Notes under the pieces: generated by a model
Told to the model about the DNA's origin: nothing
What the model saw: only the letters and a program-made list of their open reading frames with translations
Database searches by the model: none
Source: Streptomyces atroolivaceus
Lineage (GTDB): Bacteria > Actinomycetota > Actinomycetes > Streptomycetales > Streptomycetaceae
Length of the DNA stretch: 64,000 nt
Assembly (NCBI RefSeq): GCF_000717025.1
Contig: NZ_JNXG01000019.1
Location: 1 to 64,000, forward strand
Direction of reading: 5' to 3'
Shown: positions 33,674 through 42,082 of the stretch, piece by piece
Numbering within the stretch: the first letter of the stretch is position 1
How the letters are laid out: the number at the start of each line of letters is the position of its first letter
Position numbers and translations under genes: made by a program

Positions 33674-34696
33674 TCAGACCTTCTGCTCCCGCACGGCCGG
33701 GCGGCGGCTGGCGATGACCTTCTTCGCCAGCGAGCGGGGGCTGGTCAGGAAGCCGTACCCCCACGACATGTGCATGGTGGCCAGCGCCACCGGGATCTGC
33801 GCCCGTGCCTTCAGGGGCAGGCCCTTCCCGGCGGGCAGCGACCCGGCGACGATCGCCGCGGCGTACCCGGCGGGCACGACGAACGCCCACGGGGTGACGG
33901 CCGCGCCCACGACGATGCCGGCCGCTATCGCGCAGACGGCGGTCGGCGGGGCCAGGTAGCGCAGGTTGATCGAGCCGGAGTGGTAGCGGGCCACGACGTG
34001 GCGCCAGCGGCCGTACTCCTTGTACTGCTTGGAGAGGGCGCGGACGCTGGGCCGGGGGCGGTACTGCACCTTCAGCTCCGGCGAGAACCAGATCAGGCCG
34101 CCCGCCTCACGGATGCGGAAGTTCAGCTCCCAGTCCTGGGCGCGGATGAACTCGACGTTGTACCCGCCGGCACGCTCCAGGGCCTCGCGGCGGAAGACCC
34201 CCAGGTACACGGTCTCGGCGGGGCCCGCCTTCCCTCCGGTGTGGAAGGCCGCGTTGCCGACGCCGATCTTCGACGTCATCGCGGCGGCGACGGCGTCCTC
34301 CCAGGCGTTCTCACCTTCGGCGTGCATGATGCCGCCGACGTTCTGCGCCCCGGTCTCCTCCAGGAGCCGCACGGCGGTCGCGATGTAGTTCGGCGACAGC
34401 ATGCCGTGGCCGTCCACCCGCACCACGATCGGGTGGCGCGACGCCTTGATCGCGGCGTTGAGCGCGGCGGGGGTGCGGCCGGTCGGGTTGGGGACGGTGT
34501 GGACCCGGGAGTCCTCCTGGACCAGCTCGGCGGCGATCTCGTCCGTACGGTCGCTCGAAGGGCCGAGGGCGATCACCACCTCCATCTCACCGGCGTACTC
34601 CTGCTCCAGGATGTGCCGGACCGAGTTCCTGAGATGGCGTTCCTCGTTGAGCACCGGCATGATCACGGAGACGGCGGGGTACTGCGCGGCAGACAT
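33674..34696 (-). CDS. Glycosyltransferase family 2 protein
   Basis: A 340-residue enzyme. The GT-A fold domain has the nucleotide-binding start VSVIMPVLNEERHLRNSV, a DGHG metal motif in VVRVDGHGMLSPNYIA, and acceptor-side FIRAQDWELNFRIREAGG. Two C-terminal hydrophobic segments (about 255-300) anchor it at the membrane. It resembles the GT2 enzymes that elongate surface glycans, and its place among LCP genes fits envelope polysaccharide assembly. Donor sugar unknown. The ATG at 34696 has GAGGA 4-5 bp upstream. Transcribed opposite to both flanking LCP genes. Confidence 0.9.
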   Translation of the reverse strand: MSAAQYPAVSVIMPVLNEERHLRNSVRHILEQEYAGEMEVVIALGPSSDRTDEIAAELVQEDSRVHTVPNPTGRTPAALNAAIKASRHPIVVRVDGHGMLSPNYIATAVRLLEETGAQNVGGIMHAEGENAWEDAVAAAMTSKIGVGNAAFHTGGKAGPAETVYLGVFRREALERAGGYNVEFIRAQDWELNFRIREAGGLIWFSPELKVQYRPRPSVRALSKQYKEYGRWRHVVARYHSGSINLRYLAPPTAVCAIAAGIVVGAAVTPWAFVVPAGYAAAIVAGSLPAGKGLPLKARAQIPVALATMHMSWGYGFLTSPRSLAKKVIASRRPAVREQKV

Positions 34697-34886
34697 GTGG
34701 TCCTCGGGGGGTCCTCGGGGGTGCCAGGGTTCCGGGGGGTTTCGCACCCCAGGAGGCGGCGTGACTCGGCGGCCACGTTACCGCGAACGGGGGACAGCGG
34801 CGCGCGCCGCCGGGTCTCCTCCCGGTCCGCAGATCGTATGGGCCTACCGTGCGAAAGTCCCACTCGCTCGCGCGGAGGTGTCCCTC

Positions 34887-36395
34887 GTGCCCACGCCGCA
34901 CCGATCGCCCCGTCCACCGCATCCCCGCACCGCTCCACCGCAGCGCAGGCCCTCACGGCAGCCCGGAGCCGGCGGCCGAGCCGCCGGGCGCAACCGGGCC
35001 GGTGGGCGGAAGCCGCCGCCCCGGTGGGGCATGCGGATCGCCACCGGGCTGTCCGTGCTGGTGCTCGGCGCGGGCGGGATCGGCCACGCCGTGGTGAGCG
35101 GTCTGGAGACGGGGATCGACCGGGTCGACCCGTTCAAGGACATGAAGAACCGCCCCCAGGGAGGCCACGGCCTGAACGTCCTCCTCGTCGGGACCGACGG
35201 CCGCGACAAGATCACCCGGGCGGAGAGGAAGAAGTACAGGCTGGGCGGTGCCCCGTGCAACTGCACCGACACCCTCATGCTCGTACACCTCTCGGCCGAC
35301 AGGAAGCGGGCCAGCGTCGTCAGCCTGCCGCGCGACAGCTACGCCGAGCTCCCGGCCCACACGGACGGCACCACCGGCAAGGAGCACACCCCCCACCCGG
35401 TGAAGCTGAACGCCGCCTATGCCGAGGGCGGCCCCCACCTCACGGTGCGGACCGTCGAGCAGATGACGGGTGTCAAGATCGACCACTACCTGGAGGTCGA
35501 CTTCACCAGCTTCATGAAGACGGTCGACACCCTGGGCGGGGTGGAGATCTGCACCGCCAAACCGCTCAAGGACTCCTACACCGGCCTGGAGCTGACCGCC
35601 GGCACCCACGAGCTGGACGGTGGCCAGGCCCTCCAGTACGTACGCTCCCGGCATCTCGACGGGGCGTCCGACCTGGGCAGGATGCAGCGCCAGCAGAAGT
35701 TCATGGCCGCGCTGATCAAGCAGACGACCAGCAGCGGTGTGCTGATGAACCCCATGAAGTTCCAGCAGGTCGCCACCTCGATGCTCGAATCGGTCCGCGC
35801 CGACAAGGGCTTCGGTACGGAGCAGATGCTGGAGCTCGGCAAGGCCATGCGGGGCTTCACCCCGGCGTCGTCCGAATTCGCCTCCGTCCCCCTCGAGGAG
35901 AAGCAGCACCAGGTCAAGGGCATCGGTTCGACGGTGAAGTGGGACGCCGAGAAGTCGAAGCAGATGTTCCAGGCCCTGCGGGAGGACCGTCCGCTCGCCG
36001 CGCACCAGCCGAAGCAGCCCAAGGCGACGCTCGTCGACGTGGCCCCCGGACAGATCCGGGTGCAGGTCTACAACGGGACGTCGAAGGACGGGCTGGGCCA
36101 GGACGTCGACGCCGCCCTGCGCAGCACCGGGTTCGACACCACCCGTTCCCCGCTCAGCGGCGGCCCCGCCGATCTGCGGCGGACGGTGGTCGCCTACGAC
36201 CCACGCTGGGACCGGTCGGCGAGGTCGCTGGCCGCCGCACTGCCCGGGTGCGAGCTCAGGGCGGTGAAGGGGCAGGGCGGGACGATGAAGGTCACGGCCG
36301 GCGCGGACTTCACCAAGGTGCAGCGGGTGAAGGCCGAGGACCCGCAGCGGGGGGAGTTCGGCACGGTGACCGGCGACCAGGTGGTCTGCCCGTGA
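34887..36395 (+). CDS. LytR-CpsA-Psr (LCP) family glycopolymer ligase 3, with LytR_C domain
   Basis: A 502-residue protein. A ~50-residue Pro/Arg-rich tail leads to a helix (MRIATGLSVLVLGAGGIGHAV). The LCP domain follows: NVLLVGTDGRDKIT, CTDTLMLVHLSADRKRASVVSLPRDSYAELP, VKLNAAYAEGGPHLTVRTVEQ, ALQYVRSRHLDGASDLGRMQRQQ. A C-terminal LytR_C-like domain starts QIRVQVYNGTSKDGLG. The GTG at 34887 has GGAGGTG 6 bp upstream; earlier in-frame starts lie inside a shadow frame. It is divergent from the GT2 gene with about 190 bp between them. Confidence 0.9.
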   Translation: MPTPHRSPRPPHPRTAPPQRRPSRQPGAGGRAAGRNRAGGRKPPPRWGMRIATGLSVLVLGAGGIGHAVVSGLETGIDRVDPFKDMKNRPQGGHGLNVLLVGTDGRDKITRAERKKYRLGGAPCNCTDTLMLVHLSADRKRASVVSLPRDSYAELPAHTDGTTGKEHTPHPVKLNAAYAEGGPHLTVRTVEQMTGVKIDHYLEVDFTSFMKTVDTLGGVEICTAKPLKDSYTGLELTAGTHELDGGQALQYVRSRHLDGASDLGRMQRQQKFMAALIKQTTSSGVLMNPMKFQQVATSMLESVRADKGFGTEQMLELGKAMRGFTPASSEFASVPLEEKQHQVKGIGSTVKWDAEKSKQMFQALREDRPLAAHQPKQPKATLVDVAPGQIRVQVYNGTSKDGLGQDVDAALRSTGFDTTRSPLSGGPADLRRTVVAYDPRWDRSARSLAAALPGCELRAVKGQGGTMKVTAGADFTKVQRVKAEDPQRGEFGTVTGDQVVCP

Positions 36396-36443
36396 TCTGA
36401 CCGCGCGTTCCCGGGCCCACCTCGTGGCACCTGTGGAACACGG

Positions 36444-36992
36444 TCAGTCGTCGATGCCTTCGGCCGCCCGCTGCTCCCGCAGCTCCTTGATCGCGCGTCG
36501 CCGGGCCAGGCGGTGCGTGCGGCGGATCTGCGCCTCCTGGTAGCGCCGCTTGTCGCGTTCCGTCTCCGGGGCCACCTGCGGCACACGGCGCGGCTTGCCG
36601 TCCTCGTCGACCGCCGCGAACACCAGATAGGCGCTGCCGACCTGCTGGGCCGGAGTGGACTCGTTCCACCGCTCGGCCATGACCCGGACGCCGACCTCCA
36701 TCGAGGAACGGCCGGTCCAGTTCACCTGGGCACGGACGTGAACGAGGTCACCCACGCGGACCGGCTCCAGAAAGACCATCTCGTCCATCGAGGCCGTCAC
36801 GGCCGGCCCTCCGGAGTGCCGGCCCGCGACCGCCCCCGCCGCGTCGTCGACCAGTTTCATGATCACGCCGCCGTGCACCGTGCCCAGGAGGTTGGTGTCG
36901 TTGCCGGTCATGATGTGGCTGAGCGTGGTCCGGGAGGCCGAGGTCGGCTTGACCGGAATATCGACCTCCGGCGGGTGGGGCTGATCTGTCAT
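36444..36992 (-). CDS. Acyl-CoA thioesterase (hotdog fold, YciA/BFIT type)
   Basis: A 182-residue single hotdog-domain enzyme. The catalytic-site helix is GTVHGGVIMKLVDDAAGAVAGRH, with the Asp general base, followed by TASMDEMVFLEPVRVGDLVHV and the beta strand GRSSMEVGVRVMAE. It hydrolyses acyl-CoAs; chain-length preference is not evident. The last ~45 residues are a charged helix. The ATG at 36992 follows AAGGTGG. It is convergent with LCP 3 and divergent from LCP 4. Confidence 0.92.
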   Translation of the reverse strand: MTDQPHPPEVDIPVKPTSASRTTLSHIMTGNDTNLLGTVHGGVIMKLVDDAAGAVAGRHSGGPAVTASMDEMVFLEPVRVGDLVHVRAQVNWTGRSSMEVGVRVMAERWNESTPAQQVGSAYLVFAAVDEDGKPRRVPQVAPETERDKRRYQEAQIRRTHRLARRRAIKELREQRAAEGIDD

Positions 36993-37111
36993 GCAGTCCA
37001 CCTTATGCGGGGGCTTGCACCGGGTTGCATTGCATCAGCTTCGCAACAGCCCTGACCCGATCTCCCGTACACCCTGTATGAGGCACAGGCGGAGACGGCA
37101 CACTGTTCCGC

Positions 37112-38377
37112 ATGAGTGATTGGCCCGAAGGGCGGAACGGCGGACCCGGCGAGCGCTACGGGCGGGGCAGCGCGAGCCCTCAGCCCGAGAGTGCCCGCGC
37201 CATGCCGCACGTCCGGCGGCGCCCCGCGCCGCCGCAGTCCCCGCCCAGGATCCCGCCGCAGCAGGGCCAGGGCCACGACGGCTACGGCGAGGCACCCGCC
37301 TACGACAGCGGCTACAACACGGGGCAGGTCTACGGCGGCGGTCAGCGCGGCGGCGGCCGTGGCGGTGACAGCGGTTACGTCCAGCCCCGGGCCGCCCCCG
37401 ACTGGGGCCGGCGGATCAAGGTCGGGACCCTGACCCTGGTCGTCGTACTGCTCGCCGTCTCCATCGGCACGTACTTCTGGGCCGACGGCAAGCTCAAGCG
37501 TGAGGTCGACCTCGCCAAGGTCATCGACCGCCCCTCCGAGGGCGACGGCACGAACTACCTCATCGTCGGCTCGGACAGCCGCGAGGGCATGACGGCCGAG
37601 GACAAGAAGAAGCTGCACACCGGCTCCGCCGAGGGCAAGCGGACCGACTCGATGATGATCCTGCACGACGGCTCCAACGGCCCGACGATGATCTCGCTGC
37701 CCCGCGACTCCAACGTCGAGATCCCGAGCTTCGTCGGCTCGGAGTCCGGCAAGAAGTTCGCGGGCACGGGCCGCCAGGTCAAGCTGAACGCCGCCTATGC
37801 CGAGGACGGCCCGGAGCTGCTGGTCCGCACGGTCGAGTTCAACACCGGGCTGCGCATCGACCACTACGTCGAGATCGGCTTCGGTGGCTTCGCCAACATC
37901 GTGGACGCGATCGGCGGCGTCGAGATGGACATCCCGAAGGCCTTCAAGGACAAGAAGTCCGGCGCCGACTTCCAGGCCGGCAAGCAGACGCTGAACGGCG
38001 AGCAGTCCCTCGCCTTCGTCCGCACCCGTTACGCCTTCGCGGGCAGCGACCTGGACCGTACGAAGAACCAGCAGAAGTTCCTCGCCGCCCTGGCGTCCCA
38101 GACGGCGACCCCGTCGACGATCCTCAACCCGTTCAAGCTCTACCCGACGATGGGCGCGGGCCTGGACACCCTGATCGTGGACAAGGACATGTCGCTCTGG
38201 TCGCTCGGCAACATGTTCTTCGCGATGAAGGGCGTCACCGGCGGCGAGGGCACGTCGATGAACATCCCGCTCTCGGGTCAGAGCGTGAACGGCAACCTGG
38301 TCTGGGACAAGGACAAGGTCAAGCAGCTCGTGGAGCAGCTGAAGAACGACGAGAAGGTCACGGTCAAGGGCAGCTGA
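37112..38377 (+). CDS. LytR-CpsA-Psr (LCP) family glycopolymer ligase 4
   Basis: A 421-residue protein. A ~95-residue Gly/Tyr/Arg/Pro-rich cytoplasmic tail leads to one helix (VGTLTLVVVLLAVSIGTYFW). The LCP domain follows: NYLIVGSDSREGMTAEDKKK, TDSMMILHDGSNGPTMISLPRDSNVEIP, VKLNAAYAEDGPELLVRTVE, SLAFVRTRYAFAGSDLDRTKNQQ. No LytR_C domain. It is closest in architecture to classical LytR. No clear ribosome site precedes the ATG. A 29-bp palindrome follows the stop. Confidence 0.9.
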   Translation: MSDWPEGRNGGPGERYGRGSASPQPESARAMPHVRRRPAPPQSPPRIPPQQGQGHDGYGEAPAYDSGYNTGQVYGGGQRGGGRGGDSGYVQPRAAPDWGRRIKVGTLTLVVVLLAVSIGTYFWADGKLKREVDLAKVIDRPSEGDGTNYLIVGSDSREGMTAEDKKKLHTGSAEGKRTDSMMILHDGSNGPTMISLPRDSNVEIPSFVGSESGKKFAGTGRQVKLNAAYAEDGPELLVRTVEFNTGLRIDHYVEIGFGGFANIVDAIGGVEMDIPKAFKDKKSGADFQAGKQTLNGEQSLAFVRTRYAFAGSDLDRTKNQQKFLAALASQTATPSTILNPFKLYPTMGAGLDTLIVDKDMSLWSLGNMFFAMKGVTGGEGTSMNIPLSGQSVNGNLVWDKDKVKQLVEQLKNDEKVTVKGS

Positions 38378-38383
38378 CCGCCC

Positions 38384-38441
38384 CCGGCACGGACGGAGGC
38401 CCCTCACCCGCCGGCGGGTGAGGGGCCTCCGTCCGTGCCGG
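38384..38441. terminator. 29-bp perfect palindrome, bidirectional terminator
   Basis: Inverted repeat of 29 bp per arm with no mismatch (arms 38384-38412 and 38413-38441; outer bases CCGGCACGGACGG). It sits between the LCP 4 stop (38377) and the DUF397 stop (38452), so it can end both transcripts. Confidence 0.88.
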
Positions 38442-38451
38442 CCCGCCCAGG

Positions 38452-38619
38452 TCAGCTCCCGGCCGCGTACGCCACGAAGGCCGCCCAGGTCCCGGGGGCG
38501 AAGCCGAGCCGGGGGCCGGGGGGCTGCTTGGAGTTGCGGACGTGAACGGCGCCGGGCGTGGACGCGACCTCGATGCAGTCGTTGCCGTCGCCACTGCTGC
38601 TGTAACTGCTCTTGGCCAT
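38452..38619 (-). CDS. DUF397 domain small protein
   Basis: A 55-residue protein of the type abundant in Streptomyces: MAKSSYSSSGDGNDCIEVA, then VHVRNSKQPPGPRLGFAPGTWAAFVAYA. DUF397 proteins are usually encoded next to an XRE-type helix-turn-helix regulator (BldB/WhiJ-like systems). No such regulator is adjacent here, so this is a solitary copy. Its 5' end abuts a remnant of an unrelated gene on the other strand, suggesting a rearrangement at this spot. Confidence 0.85.
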   Translation of the reverse strand: MAKSSYSSSGDGNDCIEVASTPGAVHVRNSKQPPGPRLGFAPGTWAAFVAYAAGS

Positions 38620-38719
38620 CACCGGCTGCCGCGACCTCGACGTCCTGCGCCGATGGCTTCGCCGAGCCGCCACCGCCGCCACCGCCGACGAGATCCTTGA
38701 CGGGGAACGGCCCGCCTGA
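38606..38719 (+). pseudogene. C-terminal remnant resembling Rpn/DUF4351-type nuclease proteins
   Basis: A 37-codon open stretch ending at TGA 38717-38719 encodes ITGCRDLDVLRRWLRRAATA and then ADEILDGERPA. This resembles the usual C-terminus of Streptomyces Rpn/YhgA-like (DUF4351) proteins: a 'D-L-x-x-L-x-x-W-L-x-R-A' helix. A TAA lies upstream in frame at 38603, and no N-terminal part exists; the region is occupied by the DUF397 gene. It is probably a decayed gene end. Assignment rests on a short motif. Confidence 0.42.
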
Positions 38720-38749
38720 GCCGGCCGCTCCTCCATGGGCACAACGGAA

Positions 38750-38779
38750 AGGGAGCCCCCGCCGAAGCGGGGGCTCCCT
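38750..38779 (-). terminator. Hairpin downstream of the acyl-CoA dehydrogenase gene
   Basis: Perfect 13-bp stem AGGGAGCCCCCGC / GCGGGGGCTCCCT with a CGAA tetraloop, 18 bp past the stop of the minus-strand dehydrogenase. On the minus strand TTCC follows. Confidence 0.82.
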
Positions 38780-38797
38780 CGTCCGACGTGCCGGGGG

Positions 38798-39964
38798 CTA
38801 CGGCAGGTTGCGGGCCATGACGATCCGCTGGACCTGGTTCGTTCCCTCGTAGATCTGCGTGATCTTGGCGTCGCGCATCATGCGCTCCACCGGGTAGTCA
38901 CGCGTGTAGCCGTAGCCGCCGAGCAGCTGGACCGCGTCCGTGGTGACCTCCATGGCGACGTCGGAGGCGAAGCACTTGGCCGCGGCGCCGAAGAAGGTGA
39001 GGTCGCCGTCGAGGCGCTGGGACTTGGCCGCCGCCGCGTACGTGAGCTGGCGGGCCGCCTCCAGCTTCATCGCCATGTCGGCGAGCATGAACTGGACGCC
39101 CTGGAAGTCGCCGATCGGCTTGCCGAACTGCTTGCGCTCCTGGACGTAGCCCTTGGCGTAGTCCAGGGCGCCCTGGGCGATGCCGATGGCCTGGGCCGCG
39201 ATCGTGATGCGGGTGTGGTCCAGGGTCTTCATCGCCGTGGCGAAGCCGGTGCCCTCCTCGCCGATCATGCGGTCGGCGGGGATGCGGACGTTGTCGAGGT
39301 AGACCTCGCGCGTCGGGGAGCCCTTGATGCCGAGCTTCTTCTCCGGGGCGCCGAAGGAGACACCCGGGTCCGACTTCTCGACGACGAACGCCGAGATGCC
39401 CTTGGAGCGCTTCGTCGGGTCGGTCACGGCCATGACCGTGTAGTACTCGGACTCGCCCGCGTTGGTGATCCAGCGCTTCACACCGTTGAGGACCCAGAAG
39501 TCGCCGTCACGGACGGCCTTGGTCTTCATGCCCGCCGCGTCGGAGCCGGCGTCCGGCTCGGAGAGCGCGTACGAGAACATCGCGTCGCCCTTGGCGAGCG
39601 GGCCCAGGTACTTCTTCTTGAGGTCCTCGGAGCCGGAGAGGATCACCGGCAGCGAGCCCAGCTTGTTCACGGCCGGGATCAGGGAGGAGGACCCGCAGAC
39701 GCGGGCCACCTCCTCGATCACGATGACCGTGGCCAGCGCGTCGGCGCCCGCGCCGCCGTACTCCTCCGGGACGTGGACCGCGTGCAGGTCCGAGGCGACC
39801 AGCGCGTCCAGCGCTTCCTGCGGGAAGCGCGCCTCCTCGTCCACCGCGGCGGCATGCGGGGCGATCTTCGCCTCGGCGAGCGAACGGATCGTCTCGCGGA
39901 GCATGTCGTGCTCCTCGGCCGGACGGTACAGGTCGAAATCGGTCGAACCCGCCAAGACGTTCAC
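38798..39964 (-). CDS. Acyl-CoA dehydrogenase (FadE25/AcdH-like)
   Basis: A 388-residue FAD enzyme of beta-oxidation or branched-chain catabolism. FAD/substrate motifs are FSYALSEPDAGSDAAG and WITNAGESEYYTVMAV; AQAIGIAQGALDYA and QLLGGYGYTRDYPVERMMRD follow. The catalytic base Glu is in QIYEGTNQVQRIVMAR at the usual C-terminal place. A homologue lies beside purE/purK in mycobacteria (recalled). The start is GTG at 39964, preceded closely by GGGGA, so the start is not certain. A TAAC-N4-GTTA dyad 14 bp upstream may be an operator. Confidence 0.95.
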   Translation of the reverse strand: MNVLAGSTDFDLYRPAEEHDMLRETIRSLAEAKIAPHAAAVDEEARFPQEALDALVASDLHAVHVPEEYGGAGADALATVIVIEEVARVCGSSSLIPAVNKLGSLPVILSGSEDLKKKYLGPLAKGDAMFSYALSEPDAGSDAAGMKTKAVRDGDFWVLNGVKRWITNAGESEYYTVMAVTDPTKRSKGISAFVVEKSDPGVSFGAPEKKLGIKGSPTREVYLDNVRIPADRMIGEEGTGFATAMKTLDHTRITIAAQAIGIAQGALDYAKGYVQERKQFGKPIGDFQGVQFMLADMAMKLEAARQLTYAAAAKSQRLDGDLTFFGAAAKCFASDVAMEVTTDAVQLLGGYGYTRDYPVERMMRDAKITQIYEGTNQVQRIVMARNLP

Positions 39965-39977
39965 TCCCCAAGGATGC

Positions 39978-39989
39978 TAACTACCGTTA
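39978..39989. promoter_or_regulatory. TAAC-N4-GTTA dyad upstream of the acyl-CoA dehydrogenase
   Basis: TAACTACCGTTA, an inverted repeat in an AT-rich patch (39977-40004) just before the start codon; such TTAACGGTAGTTAG-like sites are common for TetR-type regulators of fatty-acid genes. No regulator is encoded nearby. Confidence 0.42.
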
Positions 39990-40152
39990 AGTAACCCAAT
40001 TTTAGTGGCCCTTCCGCGCGGAGGCATACGGGCCGGGCACGTGAGCTTGCCGACAGCCGCGAGGACGGCCCCCGAGACGGCCGGAAAACGGCGTCCGGCA
40101 CGCCCGGTTATGCTCGGCTCCGCACGTCTGTCCGCATCGTTCAGGAGCACCC

Positions 40153-41496
40153 ATGGCCCTCAGGATCACCGTGATCGGCACCGGCTACCTCGGCGCCACC
40201 CATGCCGCGGCCATGGCGGAACTGGGCTTCGAAGTCCTGGGGCTCGATGTCGTCCCCGAGAAGATCGAGATGCTCTCGGCCGGCAGGGTGCCGATGTACG
40301 AGCCGGGGCTCGAGGAGATCCTGCAGAAGCACGTGGCCGGCATCGCGGGGTCCACTGGACGGCTGCGGTTCACCACCTCCTGGGAGGAGATCGGCGCGTT
40401 CGGCGACGTGCACTTCGTCTGCGTGAACACTCCCCAGAAGCACGGCGAGTACGCCTGCGACATGAGCTATGTGGACAGCGCCTTCGAGTCGCTGGCCCCG
40501 CAGCTGACCCGGCCCGCGCTCGTCGTCGGCAAATCCACCGTCCCGGTGGGCTCCGCCGCACGCCTGGCGGAGCGGCTGGCCGAGCTGGCGCCGGTGGGTA
40601 CGGACGCGGAGCTGGCCTGGAATCCGGAGTTCCTGCGCGAGGGCTTCGCGGTGAAGGACACGCTGCACCCGGACCGGATCGTCGTCGGCGTGGAGAGCGA
40701 GCGGGCCGAGAAGCTCCTGCGCGAGGTGTACGCGGGGCCGGTCGCGGAGGGCTCGCCCTTCGTGGTGACGGACTTCCCGACCGCCGAGCTGGTGAAGACC
40801 TCCGCCAACTCCTTCCTCGCGACCAAGATCTCGTTCATCAACGCCATGGCCGAGGTCTGCGAGGCCGCCGACGGCGACGTGGTGAAGCTGGCCGAGGCGA
40901 TCGGCCACGACGAGCGCATCGGGAAGAAGTTCCTGCGGGCCGGGATCGGCTTCGGCGGGGGCTGCCTGCCCAAGGACATCCGCGCCTTCATGGCGCGCGC
41001 CGGTGAGCTGGGTGCCGACCAGGCGCTGACCTTCCTGCGGGAGGTCGACTCCATCAACATGCGCAGGCGCGGCCACATGGTGGAACTGGCTCGCGAGGCC
41101 GTGGGCGGAGGGTCCTTCCTGGGCACGCGTGTCGCGGTGCTGGGCGCCACCTTCAAGCCGGACTCCGACGACGTACGCGACTCACCGGCCCTGAACGTCG
41201 CCGGGCAGATCCACCTTCAGGGCGGCCAGGTGACGGTCTTCGACCCGAAGGGCATGGACAACGCCCGGCGCCTCTTCCCGACGCTCGGTTACGCGGACAC
41301 GGCGCTGGACGCGGTGCGCGGGGCGGACGTGGTGCTGCACCTGACGGAGTGGCGCGAGTTCCGGGAGCTGGACCCGGCTGCGCTGGGCGAGGTCGTGGGT
41401 CGGCGGATCATCCTGGACGGGCGCAACGCCCTGGACCCTGCGGTCTGGCGCGAAGCCGGATGGACGTACCGCGCGATGGGCCGCCCGAAGGCCTGA
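40153..41496 (+). CDS. UDP-glucose 6-dehydrogenase
   Basis: A 447-residue NAD-dependent enzyme that oxidises UDP-glucose to UDP-glucuronate in two steps. It has the N-terminal dinucleotide motif VIGTGYLGATHAA, KSTVPVGS and ELAWNPEFLREG. The catalytic Cys271 is in GFGGGCLPKD, and the C-terminal UDP-binding domain contains LGATFKPDSDDVRDSPAL. GDP-mannose dehydrogenases share the fold, but the DSP(A/S)L context and length fit UGDH. The product could feed uronic-acid-containing surface polymers, including the 52.8-61.4 kb locus. AGGAG lies 8 bp before the ATG. Confidence 0.94.
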   Translation: MALRITVIGTGYLGATHAAAMAELGFEVLGLDVVPEKIEMLSAGRVPMYEPGLEEILQKHVAGIAGSTGRLRFTTSWEEIGAFGDVHFVCVNTPQKHGEYACDMSYVDSAFESLAPQLTRPALVVGKSTVPVGSAARLAERLAELAPVGTDAELAWNPEFLREGFAVKDTLHPDRIVVGVESERAEKLLREVYAGPVAEGSPFVVTDFPTAELVKTSANSFLATKISFINAMAEVCEAADGDVVKLAEAIGHDERIGKKFLRAGIGFGGGCLPKDIRAFMARAGELGADQALTFLREVDSINMRRRGHMVELAREAVGGGSFLGTRVAVLGATFKPDSDDVRDSPALNVAGQIHLQGGQVTVFDPKGMDNARRLFPTLGYADTALDAVRGADVVLHLTEWREFRELDPAALGEVVGRRIILDGRNALDPAVWREAGWTYRAMGRPKA

Positions 41497-41520
41497 CGCG
41501 AGAAGGAGGCGGGCCGGCCC

Positions 41521-42045
41521 TCAGGCCGGGTCCGCGTCCCGCCTGGCGCGGTAGGTACGCATCTTGGCGCGGGCCCCGCACACCGACATGGAGCACCACC
41601 TGCGGCGCCCCGCCGGACTGCGGTCGTAGTACGCCCAGCGGCAGTCCTCCGCCTCGCACGCCTTGAGCCGCGCCCAGGTGCCCTCCGCCGAGGCCTCCGC
41701 GACGGCCACGGCGACCCGTGCGGTCAGCCCCGCCGGTTCGGCGACCGGCCGCAGCGCGGCGGCCCCGGCCTCGTCGACGGTGACCCGGAGCGGTGCGGCG
41801 GCGAGGAGCCGGTCGAGAGCAGGAACCGTGGGACCCTCCGGCGGGCGGTGTCCGGCGTGCGCGAGACAGACCGCGCGCAGCGCCTCGCGCAGGGTCGTGG
41901 CGCCGGGCACATCCGCCTCGGCCAGGCCGAAGGCCGCGCGCCCTTCCTGTGTACCGAGGGTGTCCGTGCCGGTCTCGACGTCCAGCGTGTTGACCAGGCT
42001 CTCGATCAGAGCGAGTCCACCGGGGGCGGTCGCCCTCTCATTCAT
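41521..42045 (-). CDS. CGNR zinc-finger / ABATE-domain transcriptional regulator
   Basis: A 174-residue putative DNA-binding protein. The N-terminal ABATE (stress-induced ligand-binding) domain covers about residues 1-120. The C-terminal zinc finger has two cysteine pairs: LKACEAEDCRWAYYDRSPAG and RWCSMSVCGARAKMRTYRAR. The naming motif CGNR is CGAR here. Such regulators are often divergent from an enzyme gene they control, here the VOC protein. The intervening 128 bp holds a large dyad (42083-42117). Confidence 0.87.
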   Translation of the reverse strand: MNERATAPGGLALIESLVNTLDVETGTDTLGTQEGRAAFGLAEADVPGATTLREALRAVCLAHAGHRPPEGPTVPALDRLLAAAPLRVTVDEAGAAALRPVAEPAGLTARVAVAVAEASAEGTWARLKACEAEDCRWAYYDRSPAGRRRWCSMSVCGARAKMRTYRARRDADPA

Positions 42046-42082
42046 GGTTGCGAGGTTACTTCCTTTGCGGGAGCATGCGGTA

